A stretch of DNA of 64,000 nucleotides from Bacteroidota bacterium (GCA_021155905.1 JAJNBG010000002.1:62001-126000), one strand, 5' to 3'. Positions 36,112-45,225 are shown, numbered from the stretch's first letter. The notes: generated from the sequence alone by a model not told the origin. Numbers and translations are program-made.

Positions 36112-39100
36112 ATGAAAAAAATTTACTTTTTAATTATTGCTTTATTTTCTCTTCAGGGTTTTTCTCAAAAAGATTATTCCCGGTATTATAATTCCTGGCG
36201 GTTGGGTTTGAACCTGGGCGGTGCATGGCAAACGGCAGATTATAGAAGCTGCTGGGGAATGGCCGGTGGTTTTACGCTGGAGAAAGGACTGCATGAAAAC
36301 AGCACTAACTTTTTTTCCTTTGCTATCAGGGGGCGTTATCTTGCTGCAAATACTTATGGGATGGATTTCAACAGGAATTACGATGTGAAAAGTAATGACG
36401 CCTACAATGGAAAATACGATCCTGTGGTAAATTTTGTGGACAGTGTTCCTTTAAACAGGCAATATGTTTTTGATAATTATAAAACGACGCTGGGTGAAGG
36501 ATCTCTGGAACTACAATTATCATTTAATCGTTTGCGCGAACGCACGCATGTGATACTGAACTTATGGGGTGGAGTAGGAGTGACAAGCTACCGGACGAAA
36601 TCGGATTTACTGGATGGCGATAAAAAAATGCACGACTTCAGCCTGGTTGATTCCACAGGGAATAAAACCAAAGCGTTGAATTCTTATAATGGCCTGATCG
36701 ATAAAAATTATGAATCGTATGCGTATGGTAGCCGGAACGGCAATCTTGTCACTTTTTCACCTTCAGCCGGTATTGGTTTAGGGTATCAGGTCTCTCCGGG
36801 CTTTTCTGTTTTGTGGGAATACAAACTCACCCTGCCACAGGGAACAAATGCGGATTTACTCGATGGTAAATTGAGCATGAATAATGACGGAATAGGAGGG
36901 AATAATGATTATTACCATTACACAGGATTGAACCTGTTGTTTACGTTAAGAGGAAAGAAAAAAACAAAAACCACGGTACCAAAAGACGAAACGGTTTATA
37001 CCAATACAACCGTGCCAACGAATACAACCACTGTTCCAACAACTTCCATTGCACCAACCAATAGTGTAGTTATCACTCCGCAACCGACTACCACGGTTAC
37101 ATCATTGCCTCCAAAAGAACAAAGACCTGCTGTTACATTTATCACTCCGTCTTCAAACGGTATTGTTGTCGCCAATCAGCAGTATAAAATTTCCGCGCAG
37201 GTATTGAATGTATCTGCTTCCAATAAGATTCAATTTAAATTTAATGGAACAGTGCATACTGATTTTATGTATAATGCCCAGACACATATATTGGAATATA
37301 ATGCCGTCCTGAGTAAAGGGACCAACTCGGTGCAGATCACTGCATCCAATACGGCCGGATCTGATACAAAACAAACCACCGTTGTTTTTGAGAAGCCTAA
37401 TGTAGTGACAGGTAATCCACCTCTGGTGTCCTATATCAGCCCCGGTCAACCGGGGACAACCGTATCCGTAAAAACATATACGGTCAGGGCTCAGGTATTA
37501 AATGTGTCAGAGAAAAAGAATATTTCGGTGTATGTTAATGGTATGTCAGCGCCATTTGTTTTTAATGCGGTTAATAAACAAATTGCTCTCACCGTCGAAC
37601 TAATTGAAGGATCAAATAACATCAGTATTACGGCAAACAATACGTCCGGGGAAGATACGAAGATCAGTACTATTAATTTTAGCGAGAATAAACCTAATGG
37701 TATTCCTCCGGTAGTTAATCTGATTAACCCTGCAACTGACATAAACACGACGAATAATTTAATGTATAATTTTAAATTGTCGGTGTTGAATGTTGCTTCC
37801 AAAAATGACATCATCATGATGCTGAATGGAAACCAGGTGAGTAGCTTCACATATGATCCGGCTTCGAAGTTTGTGGACCTTTCCATTAATCTGGTAGCCG
37901 GTGATAATACACTAATCGTAAAAGGAAACAATGCATTTGGAACAGACTCAAAAACGATTCGAGTAAATTATCAGTCGCCGGAAAAAGCAAAAACTCCACC
38001 CGTGCTGACGGTCACTACTCCATCGAGTTCCCCCGCAACTTCTTCAGTATCAAATTATATTTTCAGGGCCAAGGTGACTAATGTGAGTGCAAAATCTCAG
38101 GTAACGGTAAAATTTAACGGAAATAATGTTCCTAATTATGTATTTACGTTTCCGAATATTATCTGTCCGGTGACACTAATCCAGGGAAATAATATTTTTG
38201 AAGTAACAGCCACTAATAACGATGGTGTGGATACGAAAAATGCAATCGTTAACTTCAAGCAGAAAGACATACCTGTGCTTCCTATAATAAACTTAATCAA
38301 TCCTTCTGCAATACTAAACAACGTGACTGTTTCTTCGTATACATTCAAATTAGGGGTTTTAAATGTTAGTTCCAGGTCGGATATCGAAGTAGTTTTTAAC
38401 GGTAGCATTCAATCTAATTTCACTTACGATCCCGCATCAAAAGAATTGGTTTTCCAAACCAATCTGGCTAAGGGTAACAATAGCTTATTGGTGAAAGGAA
38501 CGAATCCGTCGGGTTCAGATTCAAAGCAAATTACTGTCATTTACACTGCGCCGGTTGAAATGAAAGCTCCGCCTTTTGTAACCATAAGTCATCCTTCATC
38601 AGACGGAACGACTACCACAAACCCTAGCCATACATTTAAAGCTACTGTATCGCACATTGAAAACACAACCGGAATTACTGTGAAGTTTAACGGAAACATT
38701 ATTACTAGTTACACTTACGATGGTTTTAATCTGACTTATCCTGCAGTGTTGGTACAAGGGAGTAACAAGTTTGAAATTAAGGCGGTTAATAATGATGGAG
38801 CAGATATTAAGAGCAGGATAGTAAATTACCGCGTCATTACGACTCCGGTTCCTCCTACAGTTAATTTAATAACACCTGCATCCGTTGAAAATGTTACGGA
38901 AAATGCCGTATATAATTTCAAATTATCGATACTCAAGGTAAATTCAAAAGCAGATATTGAAGTATTATTTAATGGCATTTCACAGTCAAATTTCACCTAT
39001 GATACAACAAGCAAAGAAGTGAACTTCCAGTCTAATTTAGTTGTAGGAGAAAATACGCTTCTTGTAAAAGGAACAAATCAACACGGATCAGACTTTAAAC

Positions 39101-39963
39101 AAATAAAAGTCACATATACACCGCATACGGAGCTTAAGAATCCACCATCGATTACTTTTGTTAATCCCGCTAATGGTAGTGGCGTTTCTCAGTCTGCAAA
39201 TTTTGTATATCAGGCATCCATTACCCAGATTCCAAACGTAAATGGTTTGACAGTGAAATACAATGGAGTGGTTGTTTCTAATTTTACTTATGATGGCGCG
39301 ACTTTGACCTATTCGGCAGGTTTACTTCCTGGAAACAACAGCCTGCAAATTGCAATTCATAACAACGATGGAAGCGAAGAGAAAACCGCTGTTGTGAATT
39401 ATAAGCCTATTGAGGTAGTGAAACCTCCGGTGATTGTTATTTTACAGCCCGTGAATACACCAACGGTTACAATTCCGGCTTTTACATTTCAGTTTAAAGT
39501 GATGAATGCAATAAAAAAACAAATTGAAGTGACGTTCAATGGAACGCCAGTCACTTCCTATAATTTTGTTTCAACGGTCGGAAGTTTTTCAACTAATTTG
39601 GCTCCAGGAACAAACACCTTAACGGTAAAGGCTACAACCTCGGGCGGAACGCAGGCTAAGACAGCACAAATTATATATGTGCCGCAGGACTCAGCAATAC
39701 ATGACGATGGTGGAAGAAAAATGATCATTTGTCATTTTCCTCCAGGAAATACCCAGAATCCACAAACACTTACAATACCAATTACAGCGTGGCCTGCGCA
39801 TCTGGCACATGGCGATACTGAAGGGAGCTGTCCTTCAAAAAATGACAGCATAAAGGTTCAGCAAAAACCCATTAAAAATTTAGATGGTGAAGGCCAGCCA
39901 GAAAAGGAAGGAACTGGCACACCAGCAGAAAAACCTATTATTACTCCAAGAAAGCCTCGCTAA
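36112..39963 (+). CDS. Outer-membrane barrel protein with nine Ig-like modules and a CHxPPGN motif
   Basis: ATG 36112 yields a signal peptide (MKKIYFLIIALFSLQGFSQ); 1283 residues. Residues 20-285 look like an outer-membrane barrel (alternating strands, GLGYQVSPGFSVLWEYKLTL). A Thr/Pro-rich linker (about 290-345) comes next. Nine Ig-like modules of about 95 residues follow, each with NVS.K..I.V.FNG, FTYD and G.N...V...N..GSD.K; modules 3/5/7 and 4/6/8 resemble each other, so the unit of duplication is a pair (573 nt). Near the C-terminus is MIICHFPPGNTQNPQTLTIP, then WPAHLAHGDTEGSC. This motif recurs in many secreted bacterial proteins and has, to my knowledge, no settled function; its Cys and His residues suggest metal binding. 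There is no T9SS sorting domain. A barrel with outward-facing Ig arms is inferred. Confidence 0.85.
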   Translation: MKKIYFLIIALFSLQGFSQKDYSRYYNSWRLGLNLGGAWQTADYRSCWGMAGGFTLEKGLHENSTNFFSFAIRGRYLAANTYGMDFNRNYDVKSNDAYNGKYDPVVNFVDSVPLNRQYVFDNYKTTLGEGSLELQLSFNRLRERTHVILNLWGGVGVTSYRTKSDLLDGDKKMHDFSLVDSTGNKTKALNSYNGLIDKNYESYAYGSRNGNLVTFSPSAGIGLGYQVSPGFSVLWEYKLTLPQGTNADLLDGKLSMNNDGIGGNNDYYHYTGLNLLFTLRGKKKTKTTVPKDETVYTNTTVPTNTTTVPTTSIAPTNSVVITPQPTTTVTSLPPKEQRPAVTFITPSSNGIVVANQQYKISAQVLNVSASNKIQFKFNGTVHTDFMYNAQTHILEYNAVLSKGTNSVQITASNTAGSDTKQTTVVFEKPNVVTGNPPLVSYISPGQPGTTVSVKTYTVRAQVLNVSEKKNISVYVNGMSAPFVFNAVNKQIALTVELIEGSNNISITANNTSGEDTKISTINFSENKPNGIPPVVNLINPATDINTTNNLMYNFKLSVLNVASKNDIIMMLNGNQVSSFTYDPASKFVDLSINLVAGDNTLIVKGNNAFGTDSKTIRVNYQSPEKAKTPPVLTVTTPSSSPATSSVSNYIFRAKVTNVSAKSQVTVKFNGNNVPNYVFTFPNIICPVTLIQGNNIFEVTATNNDGVDTKNAIVNFKQKDIPVLPIINLINPSAILNNVTVSSYTFKLGVLNVSSRSDIEVVFNGSIQSNFTYDPASKELVFQTNLAKGNNSLLVKGTNPSGSDSKQITVIYTAPVEMKAPPFVTISHPSSDGTTTTNPSHTFKATVSHIENTTGITVKFNGNIITSYTYDGFNLTYPAVLVQGSNKFEIKAVNNDGADIKSRIVNYRVITTPVPPTVNLITPASVENVTENAVYNFKLSILKVNSKADIEVLFNGISQSNFTYDTTSKEVNFQSNLVVGENTLLVKGTNQHGSDFKQIKVTYTPHTELKNPPSITFVNPANGSGVSQSANFVYQASITQIPNVNGLTVKYNGVVVSNFTYDGATLTYSAGLLPGNNSLQIAIHNNDGSEEKTAVVNYKPIEVVKPPVIVILQPVNTPTVTIPAFTFQFKVMNAIKKQIEVTFNGTPVTSYNFVSTVGSFSTNLAPGTNTLTVKATTSGGTQAKTAQIIYVPQDSAIHDDGGRKMIICHFPPGNTQNPQTLTIPITAWPAHLAHGDTEGSCPSKNDSIKVQQKPIKNLDGEGQPEKEGTGTPAEKPIITPRKPR
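37711..39429 (+). repeat. Three 573-nt two-module super-repeats
   Basis: The codons beginning (V)NLI.PA of modules 3, 5 and 7 lie at 37711, 38284 and 38857, exactly 573 nt (191 codons) apart. Module 9 begins at 39430, the next expected position. Odd modules share FKLSVLNV, SKxDIEVxFNG and LLVKGTN; even modules share VTVKFNG, LTYP, NxFEIxAxNNDG and IVNY. Confidence 0.8.
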
Positions 39964-39964
39964 T

Positions 39965-41137
39965 ATGAACTATACCTCATTTGATGATCACACATGGCAG
40001 AATTTATTGCCGCTTACTTTTACAAAACCAGTGTCCGAAATACGTATCGGTATTTTAACCATCACAGAGAAATGGGAAAAATGTCTGGATACTAAAATGT
40101 CTTTTCAAACGCAGGAGTATCTGAACAAAAAATATTCCCCGTCTGCAAATGGAGATACTATTTTTATTAATGGTAGCGTTTGCCCTGATTCTGGTTTAAT
40201 CGAGCAGGTTAAAAATTTGAGTAAAGGAACCGGTATTAAGCAGGGCGAAAAACTGATCGCATTCAGAACCGATAACGTTTTAAATATCACAGAAGCGAAA
40301 GCGGCATCCAAAGAAAGTGACATTACGATATTGGATATTAAAAATGCATGGGATATTTTTTCTAAAAATGGTGAAGCTATTAAACGCGATTTTGAGCTGC
40401 TCACTAAAAACAGAACATCGCTGCCTTTATCCAACAGCAATACAGTGATAGGTGATGCAAAAGATATTTTCCTTGAAGACGGAGCTGTGGTGGAAGCGGC
40501 TATTTTAAACACGAAATCAGGTCCGATATATATTGGTAAGGACGCAGAGATCATGGAAGGTTCTGTTGTGCGCGGACCATTTGCCTTATGTGAGCACTCC
40601 GCATTAAAATTGAGTACGAAAGTGTACGGGCCTACTACCATTGGTCCTCATAGTAAAGTTGGTGGCGAGGTAAACAACTCTGTGATTTTTGGATACAGTA
40701 ACAAAGCACACGACGGTTTTTTAGGAAACAGTGTGATTGGTGAGTGGTGTAATTTAGGCGCTGACACAAACAACTCCAATTTGAAGAATAATTACGGCAA
40801 TGTAAAACTGTTCAGTTATGTCCAGGATAAAATGATCGATACCGGATTACAATTCTGCGGGCTGATCATGGGAGATCATAGTAAATGCGGGATCAATACG
40901 ATGTTTAATACAGGAACTGTGGTAGGTGTAGGCGCTAATATTTTTGGTGGTGGATTTCCTCCCACCCATATTCCCGGTTTCAGCTGGGGTGGGGCAGAAG
41001 GAATGGAAGAATACAAATTTGAGAAGATGGTGGAAACTGCTAACCGGGTGTATGCGCGGAGAAGCTTATCAATGAGCTCAGATGAAAAACAAATTCTGGA
41101 AACGATTTTTAAAGGAGCAAAAAAATACAGGAATTAA
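39965..41137 (+). CDS. Putative Bacteroidota-type GlmU / sugar nucleotidyltransferase with left-handed beta-helix
   Basis: ATG 39965, 1 nt after the preceding stop codon, gives a 390-residue protein with the family start MNYTSFDDHTWQNLLPLTFTKPVSEIRIG. The N-terminal half is the alternative nucleotidyltransferase-like domain of the Bacteroidota 'GlmU family' (TIGR03991): the segment LPLTFTKPVSEIRIGI with TITEKWEK replaces the usual GTRM signature. The C-terminal half is a left-handed beta-helix of hexapeptides (PIYIGKDAEIMEGSVVRGPF, GPTTIGPHSKVGG, VIGEWCNLGADTNNSN). It is thought to supply UDP-GlcNAc for the cell wall and LPS, but the assignment is by family only. It converges with a WcaF-like gene with only 3 bp between the stops. 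Confidence 0.85.
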   Translation: MNYTSFDDHTWQNLLPLTFTKPVSEIRIGILTITEKWEKCLDTKMSFQTQEYLNKKYSPSANGDTIFINGSVCPDSGLIEQVKNLSKGTGIKQGEKLIAFRTDNVLNITEAKAASKESDITILDIKNAWDIFSKNGEAIKRDFELLTKNRTSLPLSNSNTVIGDAKDIFLEDGAVVEAAILNTKSGPIYIGKDAEIMEGSVVRGPFALCEHSALKLSTKVYGPTTIGPHSKVGGEVNNSVIFGYSNKAHDGFLGNSVIGEWCNLGADTNNSNLKNNYGNVKLFSYVQDKMIDTGLQFCGLIMGDHSKCGINTMFNTGTVVGVGANIFGGGFPPTHIPGFSWGGAEGMEEYKFEKMVETANRVYARRSLSMSSDEKQILETIFKGAKKYRN

Positions 41138-41140
41138 ATT

Positions 41141-41701
41141 TTATCCTTTGATTACCCTGTCTTTAATTTTCACGGCAGGATTTCCCTGGTAGATACTCCA
41201 CGGTTCGAGGCGGTTGGTTGCCACACTGTTCACCGTGAGAACTGCATGACTGCCTACTTTAACTCCGGGGCAAACCACGCATTGCGCACCAATCCAGGCG
41301 CCTTCTTCGATGGTGATGTTTCCAACGATTAAATCAAAAGTTACTTTTTTGTAGTGATGGTTCCCGCATAACAGCATTGCACCCTGTGACACACAGGTAT
41401 TGTCATGTAATACCACTAAACCTAAATTATCGATCCATACGCGCTCACCGATCCATACATGGTTACCGATTCTTAAGCGCCACGGATATTTAATATTCAC
41501 GTACGGTTTGATCACAACTCCTTTCCCAATCTTCGCGCCGAATAAACGCAGCAAAAAACGTTTGAAGGACATAATCGGAAAAGAGGAATTAAAGAAGACA
41601 GCATTCACGATATACCATGAGATACGTTTCACAGAACTGCCACCTTTTTTGTACCAGTCGTTATTAAACTTTGAAAGATCTGTTTTTAACATGTTCTCCA
41701 T
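41141..41701 (-). CDS. WcaF-like O-acetyltransferase (hexapeptide family)
   Basis: The 186-residue protein starts MENMLKTDLSKFNNDWYKKG, typical of putative colanic-acid acetyltransferases, followed by a short hydrophobic helix (SWYIVNAVFFNSSFP). Hexapeptide beta-helix repeats follow (GKGVVIKPYVNIKYPWRLRIG, VWIGERVWIDNLG, AWIGAQCVVCPGVKVG). A catalytic-type histidine lies in CGNHHYKK. Such enzymes acetylate sugars of surface polysaccharides. ATG 41701 overlaps the stop of the upstream gene as TAATG, a sign of translational coupling; the longer reading from 41725 begins with TTG inside that gene. ATG 41692 is also possible. Confidence 0.88.
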   Translation of the reverse strand: MENMLKTDLSKFNNDWYKKGGSSVKRISWYIVNAVFFNSSFPIMSFKRFLLRLFGAKIGKGVVIKPYVNIKYPWRLRIGNHVWIGERVWIDNLGLVVLHDNTCVSQGAMLLCGNHHYKKVTFDLIVGNITIEEGAWIGAQCVVCPGVKVGSHAVLTVNSVATNRLEPWSIYQGNPAVKIKDRVIKG

Positions 41702-42102
41702 TAGTTGATCGTATCGCACTGACAATTTTCTGTGCTGCTGAGCAGCTTAATATCATTGACAAAAGTGATGGTATCTTTATCCTCCGCAATAAATTCATAA
41801 CGCGCATCTTTAACTTCTTTGGCCTGAAGGTAATAGATGCCATAGGGTTTTTTGTGAACGTCACTCAGGTCGTAATTTACCTGAAAGTTTCTCATGTTTA
41901 CTTTAAAGCCTTTGTCAATCATTACCAGGCATTTTAATTTGCACGCCGCTTTATTTCCAAGCATTAAATACTGGTGCTGCAGTTCGAGCATTTTTAATTC
42001 ATTGGGACTCGTGCAACCCGTTTTATTGATGATGAAAAATAAAATGATACAACCCGGGATAAAACCGATGAGAAAAAGACGAAAGCGGTGCCAGAAAGAC
42101 AT
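41701..42102 (-). CDS. Small membrane-anchored protein, possibly DUF4258-like
   Basis: The protein has 133 residues, with an N-terminal membrane anchor (MSFWHRFRLFLIGFIPGCII and on) and a soluble part of about 100 residues rich in Cys and charged residues (C52 and C56 in the segment AACKLKC, CQC near the end). The start motif SFWHRFRLF.IGF.PGC and the length resemble Bacteroidota proteins annotated with DUF4258, but I am not certain. It is translationally coupled to the WcaF-like gene through TAATG. The gene lies 51 bp after the alanine dehydrogenase gene on the same strand. Confidence 0.7.
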   Translation of the reverse strand: MSFWHRFRLFLIGFIPGCIILFFIINKTGCTSPNELKMLELQHQYLMLGNKAACKLKCLVMIDKGFKVNMRNFQVNYDLSDVHKKPYGIYYLQAKEVKDARYEFIAEDKDTITFVNDIKLLSSTENCQCDTIN

Positions 42103-42153
42103 ACAGGAATTATAAGTTATAAGTTATGAGAAAAATGTTTTTCATGACGAAGA

Positions 42154-43371
42154 TTACATTGCAGCCATGAGTAAATTGATATCCTTATGAGGCAGGTTAA
42201 ATGTTTCTCCAAGATATTGATTCGTCAGGATACCGTTATAGATATACACCCCGGTTCTAACCCCGGCGTCTTTTCTCACCAAACTGTCAAAGCCTCCTTC
42301 ATCACCCATGTTCATAAGGATCTGCTGGAAAATATTACTGAAAGCATAAGAAGCAGTCCGCGCTACACGTGACGGAATGTTAGGGACGCAGTAATGTATG
42401 ACACCATGTTTGCGAAAGACAGGTTTTGTATGATTGGTCACAGCGGACGTTTCAAATACACCACCCTGGTCGATACTCACATCAATGATCACAGAACCAG
42501 TTTTCATTTCGGCAACCATTTCATCGGAAACAATACAAGGAGTTCTTCCTTTGGAAGCCCTGAGGGCACCAATTGCTACATCAGCAGAGCGTAAATGTTT
42601 TTCTAAAACTTTCGGAACAATTACTGAAGTGAAAATCCTTGTGCCCAGCTGGCTCTGTAAACGTCGTAAACGCGAAGTGGAATTATCAAATACTTTCACG
42701 GTAGCTCCCAATCCTAGCGCGGCACGGGCTGCAAATTCACCAACGGTTCCGGCACCGATAATCACCACTTCTGTCGGAGAGATACCACTGATACCTCCCA
42801 ACAAAGATCCTACACCGTTATTGGCATTACTAAGCAATTCGGCGGCTACCAAAATAGAAGCACCTCCGGCAATTTCACCCATGGCACGAATCACCGGAAA
42901 GATCCCTGCATCATCCGTAATCAGATCAAATGCAACACAATTTAATTTTTTAGCGACTAATTTTTTTAAAAAATCTTCAGGTTGAACGGTAAGCTGTAAA
43001 GCTGAAAACAACGTTTGTTTGGTTTTCATACTTTCAATTTCCTCAAGGGTAGGCGGGGCAATTTTTAAAATGATATCCGCTTTATATACTTCTTCAGCCG
43101 AATAAACGATCTCAGCACCGGCTTCACTGTAATCAGTGTCCTCAAAATGCGCATTGGTACCGGCACCGGCTTCCACCACTATTTTATGGCCGTTATTTAC
43201 AAGTAAGGCAACAGCGTCGGGCACAAGAGGTACACGATTTTCCTGAAAAGCCATCTCTTTCGGAATACCAATGTAAAGCTTACCTTTCTTACGGGCCACT
43301 TCAAGCATTTCTTCCTGAGGAGCATAACCGCCCTTCGTTAAAGAAAACAACACGTCTTTACTCATTACCAT
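42154..43371 (-). CDS. ald: Alanine dehydrogenase
   Basis: This 405-residue NAD-dependent enzyme interconverts alanine and pyruvate plus ammonia. The N-terminal domain holds IGIPKEMAFQENRVPLVPDA with the pyruvate-binding Arg and Lys region. The middle has the conserved ALQLTVQPEDF region. The Rossmann domain begins EVVIIGAGTVGEFAARAALG (about 210-229) and is followed by VKVFDNS. VSIDQGGVFETS is the usual segment near the active-site Asp and loop. It has no membrane segments, which argues against the related transhydrogenase alpha subunit. ATG 43371 and ATG 43365 (MSKDVLF) are both possible starts. Confidence 0.92.
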   Translation of the reverse strand: MVMSKDVLFSLTKGGYAPQEEMLEVARKKGKLYIGIPKEMAFQENRVPLVPDAVALLVNNGHKIVVEAGAGTNAHFEDTDYSEAGAEIVYSAEEVYKADIILKIAPPTLEEIESMKTKQTLFSALQLTVQPEDFLKKLVAKKLNCVAFDLITDDAGIFPVIRAMGEIAGGASILVAAELLSNANNGVGSLLGGISGISPTEVVIIGAGTVGEFAARAALGLGATVKVFDNSTSRLRRLQSQLGTRIFTSVIVPKVLEKHLRSADVAIGALRASKGRTPCIVSDEMVAEMKTGSVIIDVSIDQGGVFETSAVTNHTKPVFRKHGVIHYCVPNIPSRVARTASYAFSNIFQQILMNMGDEGGFDSLVRKDAGVRTGVYIYNGILTNQYLGETFNLPHKDINLLMAAM

Positions 43372-43392
43372 AATCGAATTGATTTTTTAAAA

Positions 43393-44106
43393 TTAATAAT
43401 CACTACCATGATACCTTGGGGCATTACAATCGTCTATAGATTTTCTCGGACGGTAAATGATTCCGATTCTTAGCTCCCACATTCTTTGCCAGAATACAAC
43501 ACCTTGTGTTACCATTTTAATGGCGTCCGGGTTGTAATGTAATTCTGTGAAAAAATGAAATTTACTGTATGATGCAAATTCGTATCCCAGGCCAACGTCA
43601 GGGGTTAAATTAATCTTTGGCGCTGCACCAGCAATTGTTGGGTAAGCTGTGATCGCTCTTGCCATGTTGTATTCAAGCCTTGCACCAAGCATTAGATAAG
43701 GCGTTCCGCGATATCCTTCATTACCAAAAATTTTAGCGAAGTTGTTCCACTGAATATTTGTGAATGTATTGGGAGAGGCAGGACCTCGTTCCCCGCTACC
43801 CGGAATTAGTACAGGGCGCTCAATTCCTCCTTTAGTAGCATACTCCAATTCTGTTTGCCAGCGTATATGGTCATATTTTAAAAACTCACCAAGGATCCCG
43901 ACGCTAAAACTGATGAATTCACCGGAACGGTGTGAAGGCGCAGGGAATGCGTGTGCATAAGTTTCGTTGTTAACAGGGTTCAGGTTCCTGTAACGGTGAC
44001 TCGAAGTGGTCGGCCCGACAAAAATACCTACACCCCTGAAAAACTGTGCATCCAGCTGAAGAGTCAGATGAAGTATAGCGAAGCAAATGATGATCTTTTT
44101 TATCAT
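43393..44106 (-). CDS. Outer-membrane beta-barrel protein, function unknown
   Basis: ATG 44106 gives a signal peptide (MIKKIIICFAILHLTLQLDAQ) and 237 residues; the longer reading from 44211 overlaps fabD. The mature part alternates amphipathic strands and turns (GVGIFVGPTTSSHRYR, PDVGLGYEFASYSKFHFFTE, ELRIGIIYRPRKS), as in small outer-membrane barrels of Bacteroidota. No named family is recognised. It begins 4 bp after the fabD stop and is followed by alanine dehydrogenase 21 bp later, so the three genes may share a transcript. Confidence 0.8.
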   Translation of the reverse strand: MIKKIIICFAILHLTLQLDAQFFRGVGIFVGPTTSSHRYRNLNPVNNETYAHAFPAPSHRSGEFISFSVGILGEFLKYDHIRWQTELEYATKGGIERPVLIPGSGERGPASPNTFTNIQWNNFAKIFGNEGYRGTPYLMLGARLEYNMARAITAYPTIAGAAPKINLTPDVGLGYEFASYSKFHFFTELHYNPDAIKMVTQGVVFWQRMWELRIGIIYRPRKSIDDCNAPRYHGSDY

Positions 44107-44110
44107 AATA

Positions 44111-44998
44111 TTAAGCACTAATGGTTTCCATGGATTGATTGACCTTTTTAATAAGGCCCTGTAATACTTTACCCGGTCCAACTTCGGTAAAATGTGTGGC
44201 ACCGTCTTCAATCATTTGGGCAACAGTTTGTGTCCATTTAACCGGAGCAGTTAACTGAAGAATTAAATTTTTCTTGATATCTTCAGGATTTGAAACAGCA
44301 AAAGCAGTCACATTCTGGTACACAGGACAAATTGGTGGATTAAAAGAGGTGGCATTAATAGCAGATTCCAGTTCTACACGGGCAGGTTCCATTAACGGAG
44401 AGTGAAACGCTCCGCCCACAGGCAACACTAAAGCACGTTTGGCACCGGCTGCTTTCATTTTTTCGCAGGCAATATTGATCCCTTCAATGGAGCCGGAGAT
44501 CACTAACTGACCCGGACAATTATAATTGGCAGCAACCACTACATGGCCGCTGTTAGTAATTTCTTTGCAAATGTTTTCGATCACATCATCGGCCAGGTTC
44601 AATACGGCAGCCATGGTAGAAGGATTAATTTCGCAGGCCTTTTGCATGGCCATGGCACGCTTGTATACTAAGGTTAAGGCGCTTTCGAAACTTAAGGTTT
44701 TATTAGCAACCAAAGCAGAAAATTCTCCTAAGGAGTGACCGGCTACCATGTCCGGAACAATGGAAGAATCCATCGTGGCGGCTAAAATAACAGAATGTAA
44801 AAAGATGGCCGGTTGTGTGACTTTGGTTTGTTTCAGTTCTTCGTCGGTGCCTGAAAACATAGTATCGGTAATGTTAAATCCAAGGATCTCATTTGCCTGG
44901 TGGAACATTTTTTTTGCTAAATCGGAGTTGTCGTATAGGTCTTTTCCCATTCCGGAAAACTGGGAACCCTGTCCCGGAAATACAAATGCTTTTTTCAT
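44111..44998 (-). CDS. fabD: Malonyl CoA-acyl carrier protein transacylase
   Basis: FabD transfers malonyl groups from CoA to acyl carrier protein, the committed step in supplying fatty acid synthesis. The 295-residue protein starts with AFVFPGQGSQFSGMGKDLYD and has the nucleophile in GHSLGEFSAL (S89). The conserved segment with the substrate-binding arginine follows (YKRAMAMQKA). The catalytic histidine lies in GGAFHSPLMEPA, and the family ending TEVGPGKVLQGLIKKVN is present. It has the usual length for a stand-alone enzyme rather than a polyketide synthase module. Confidence 0.97.
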   Translation of the reverse strand: MKKAFVFPGQGSQFSGMGKDLYDNSDLAKKMFHQANEILGFNITDTMFSGTDEELKQTKVTQPAIFLHSVILAATMDSSIVPDMVAGHSLGEFSALVANKTLSFESALTLVYKRAMAMQKACEINPSTMAAVLNLADDVIENICKEITNSGHVVVAANYNCPGQLVISGSIEGINIACEKMKAAGAKRALVLPVGGAFHSPLMEPARVELESAINATSFNPPICPVYQNVTAFAVSNPEDIKKNLILQLTAPVKWTQTVAQMIEDGATHFTEVGPGKVLQGLIKKVNQSMETISA

Positions 44999-45225
44999 AG
45001 TGGTTAAAATAAGTTTTGCTTGTTTGTACAGACTATAAAGTTAACAGAAATTTGATTAAAAACAAGAGAGGGTTCCTAATTAAAAGCTAACGTTTGGGTG
45101 TTAATTGCAAGGGCTGATTTATATAATTCCAGCATTTAGTGGACTTTATCTAAGATTTCCGGTAAGGTATGTGGAAGAAATAGAGAGGCAATGAATTAAA
45201 CTCTACCCGGAAATTTTTTACCAAA

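Noticed and set aside
40105-40641. 178-codon minus-strand frame opposite the GlmU-like gene
   Set aside because: Shadow of the beta-helix coding region; no features of its own.
41702-41725. Upstream extension of the WcaF-like protein to TTG 41725
   Set aside because: It overlaps the end of the preceding gene, whereas ATG 41701 forms a TAATG overlap and family members begin near MLKTDLSKFNNDW.
42105-42150. Possible terminator after alanine dehydrogenase (ATGAGAAAAA / TTTTTCAT)
   Set aside because: The stem is imperfect and nearly all A/T, and the next gene on the strand starts only about 50 bp away; not convincing enough to list.
42434-42985. 183-codon plus-strand frame opposite alanine dehydrogenase
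   Set aside because: Antisense shadow of a highly conserved enzyme gene; no recognisable protein features.
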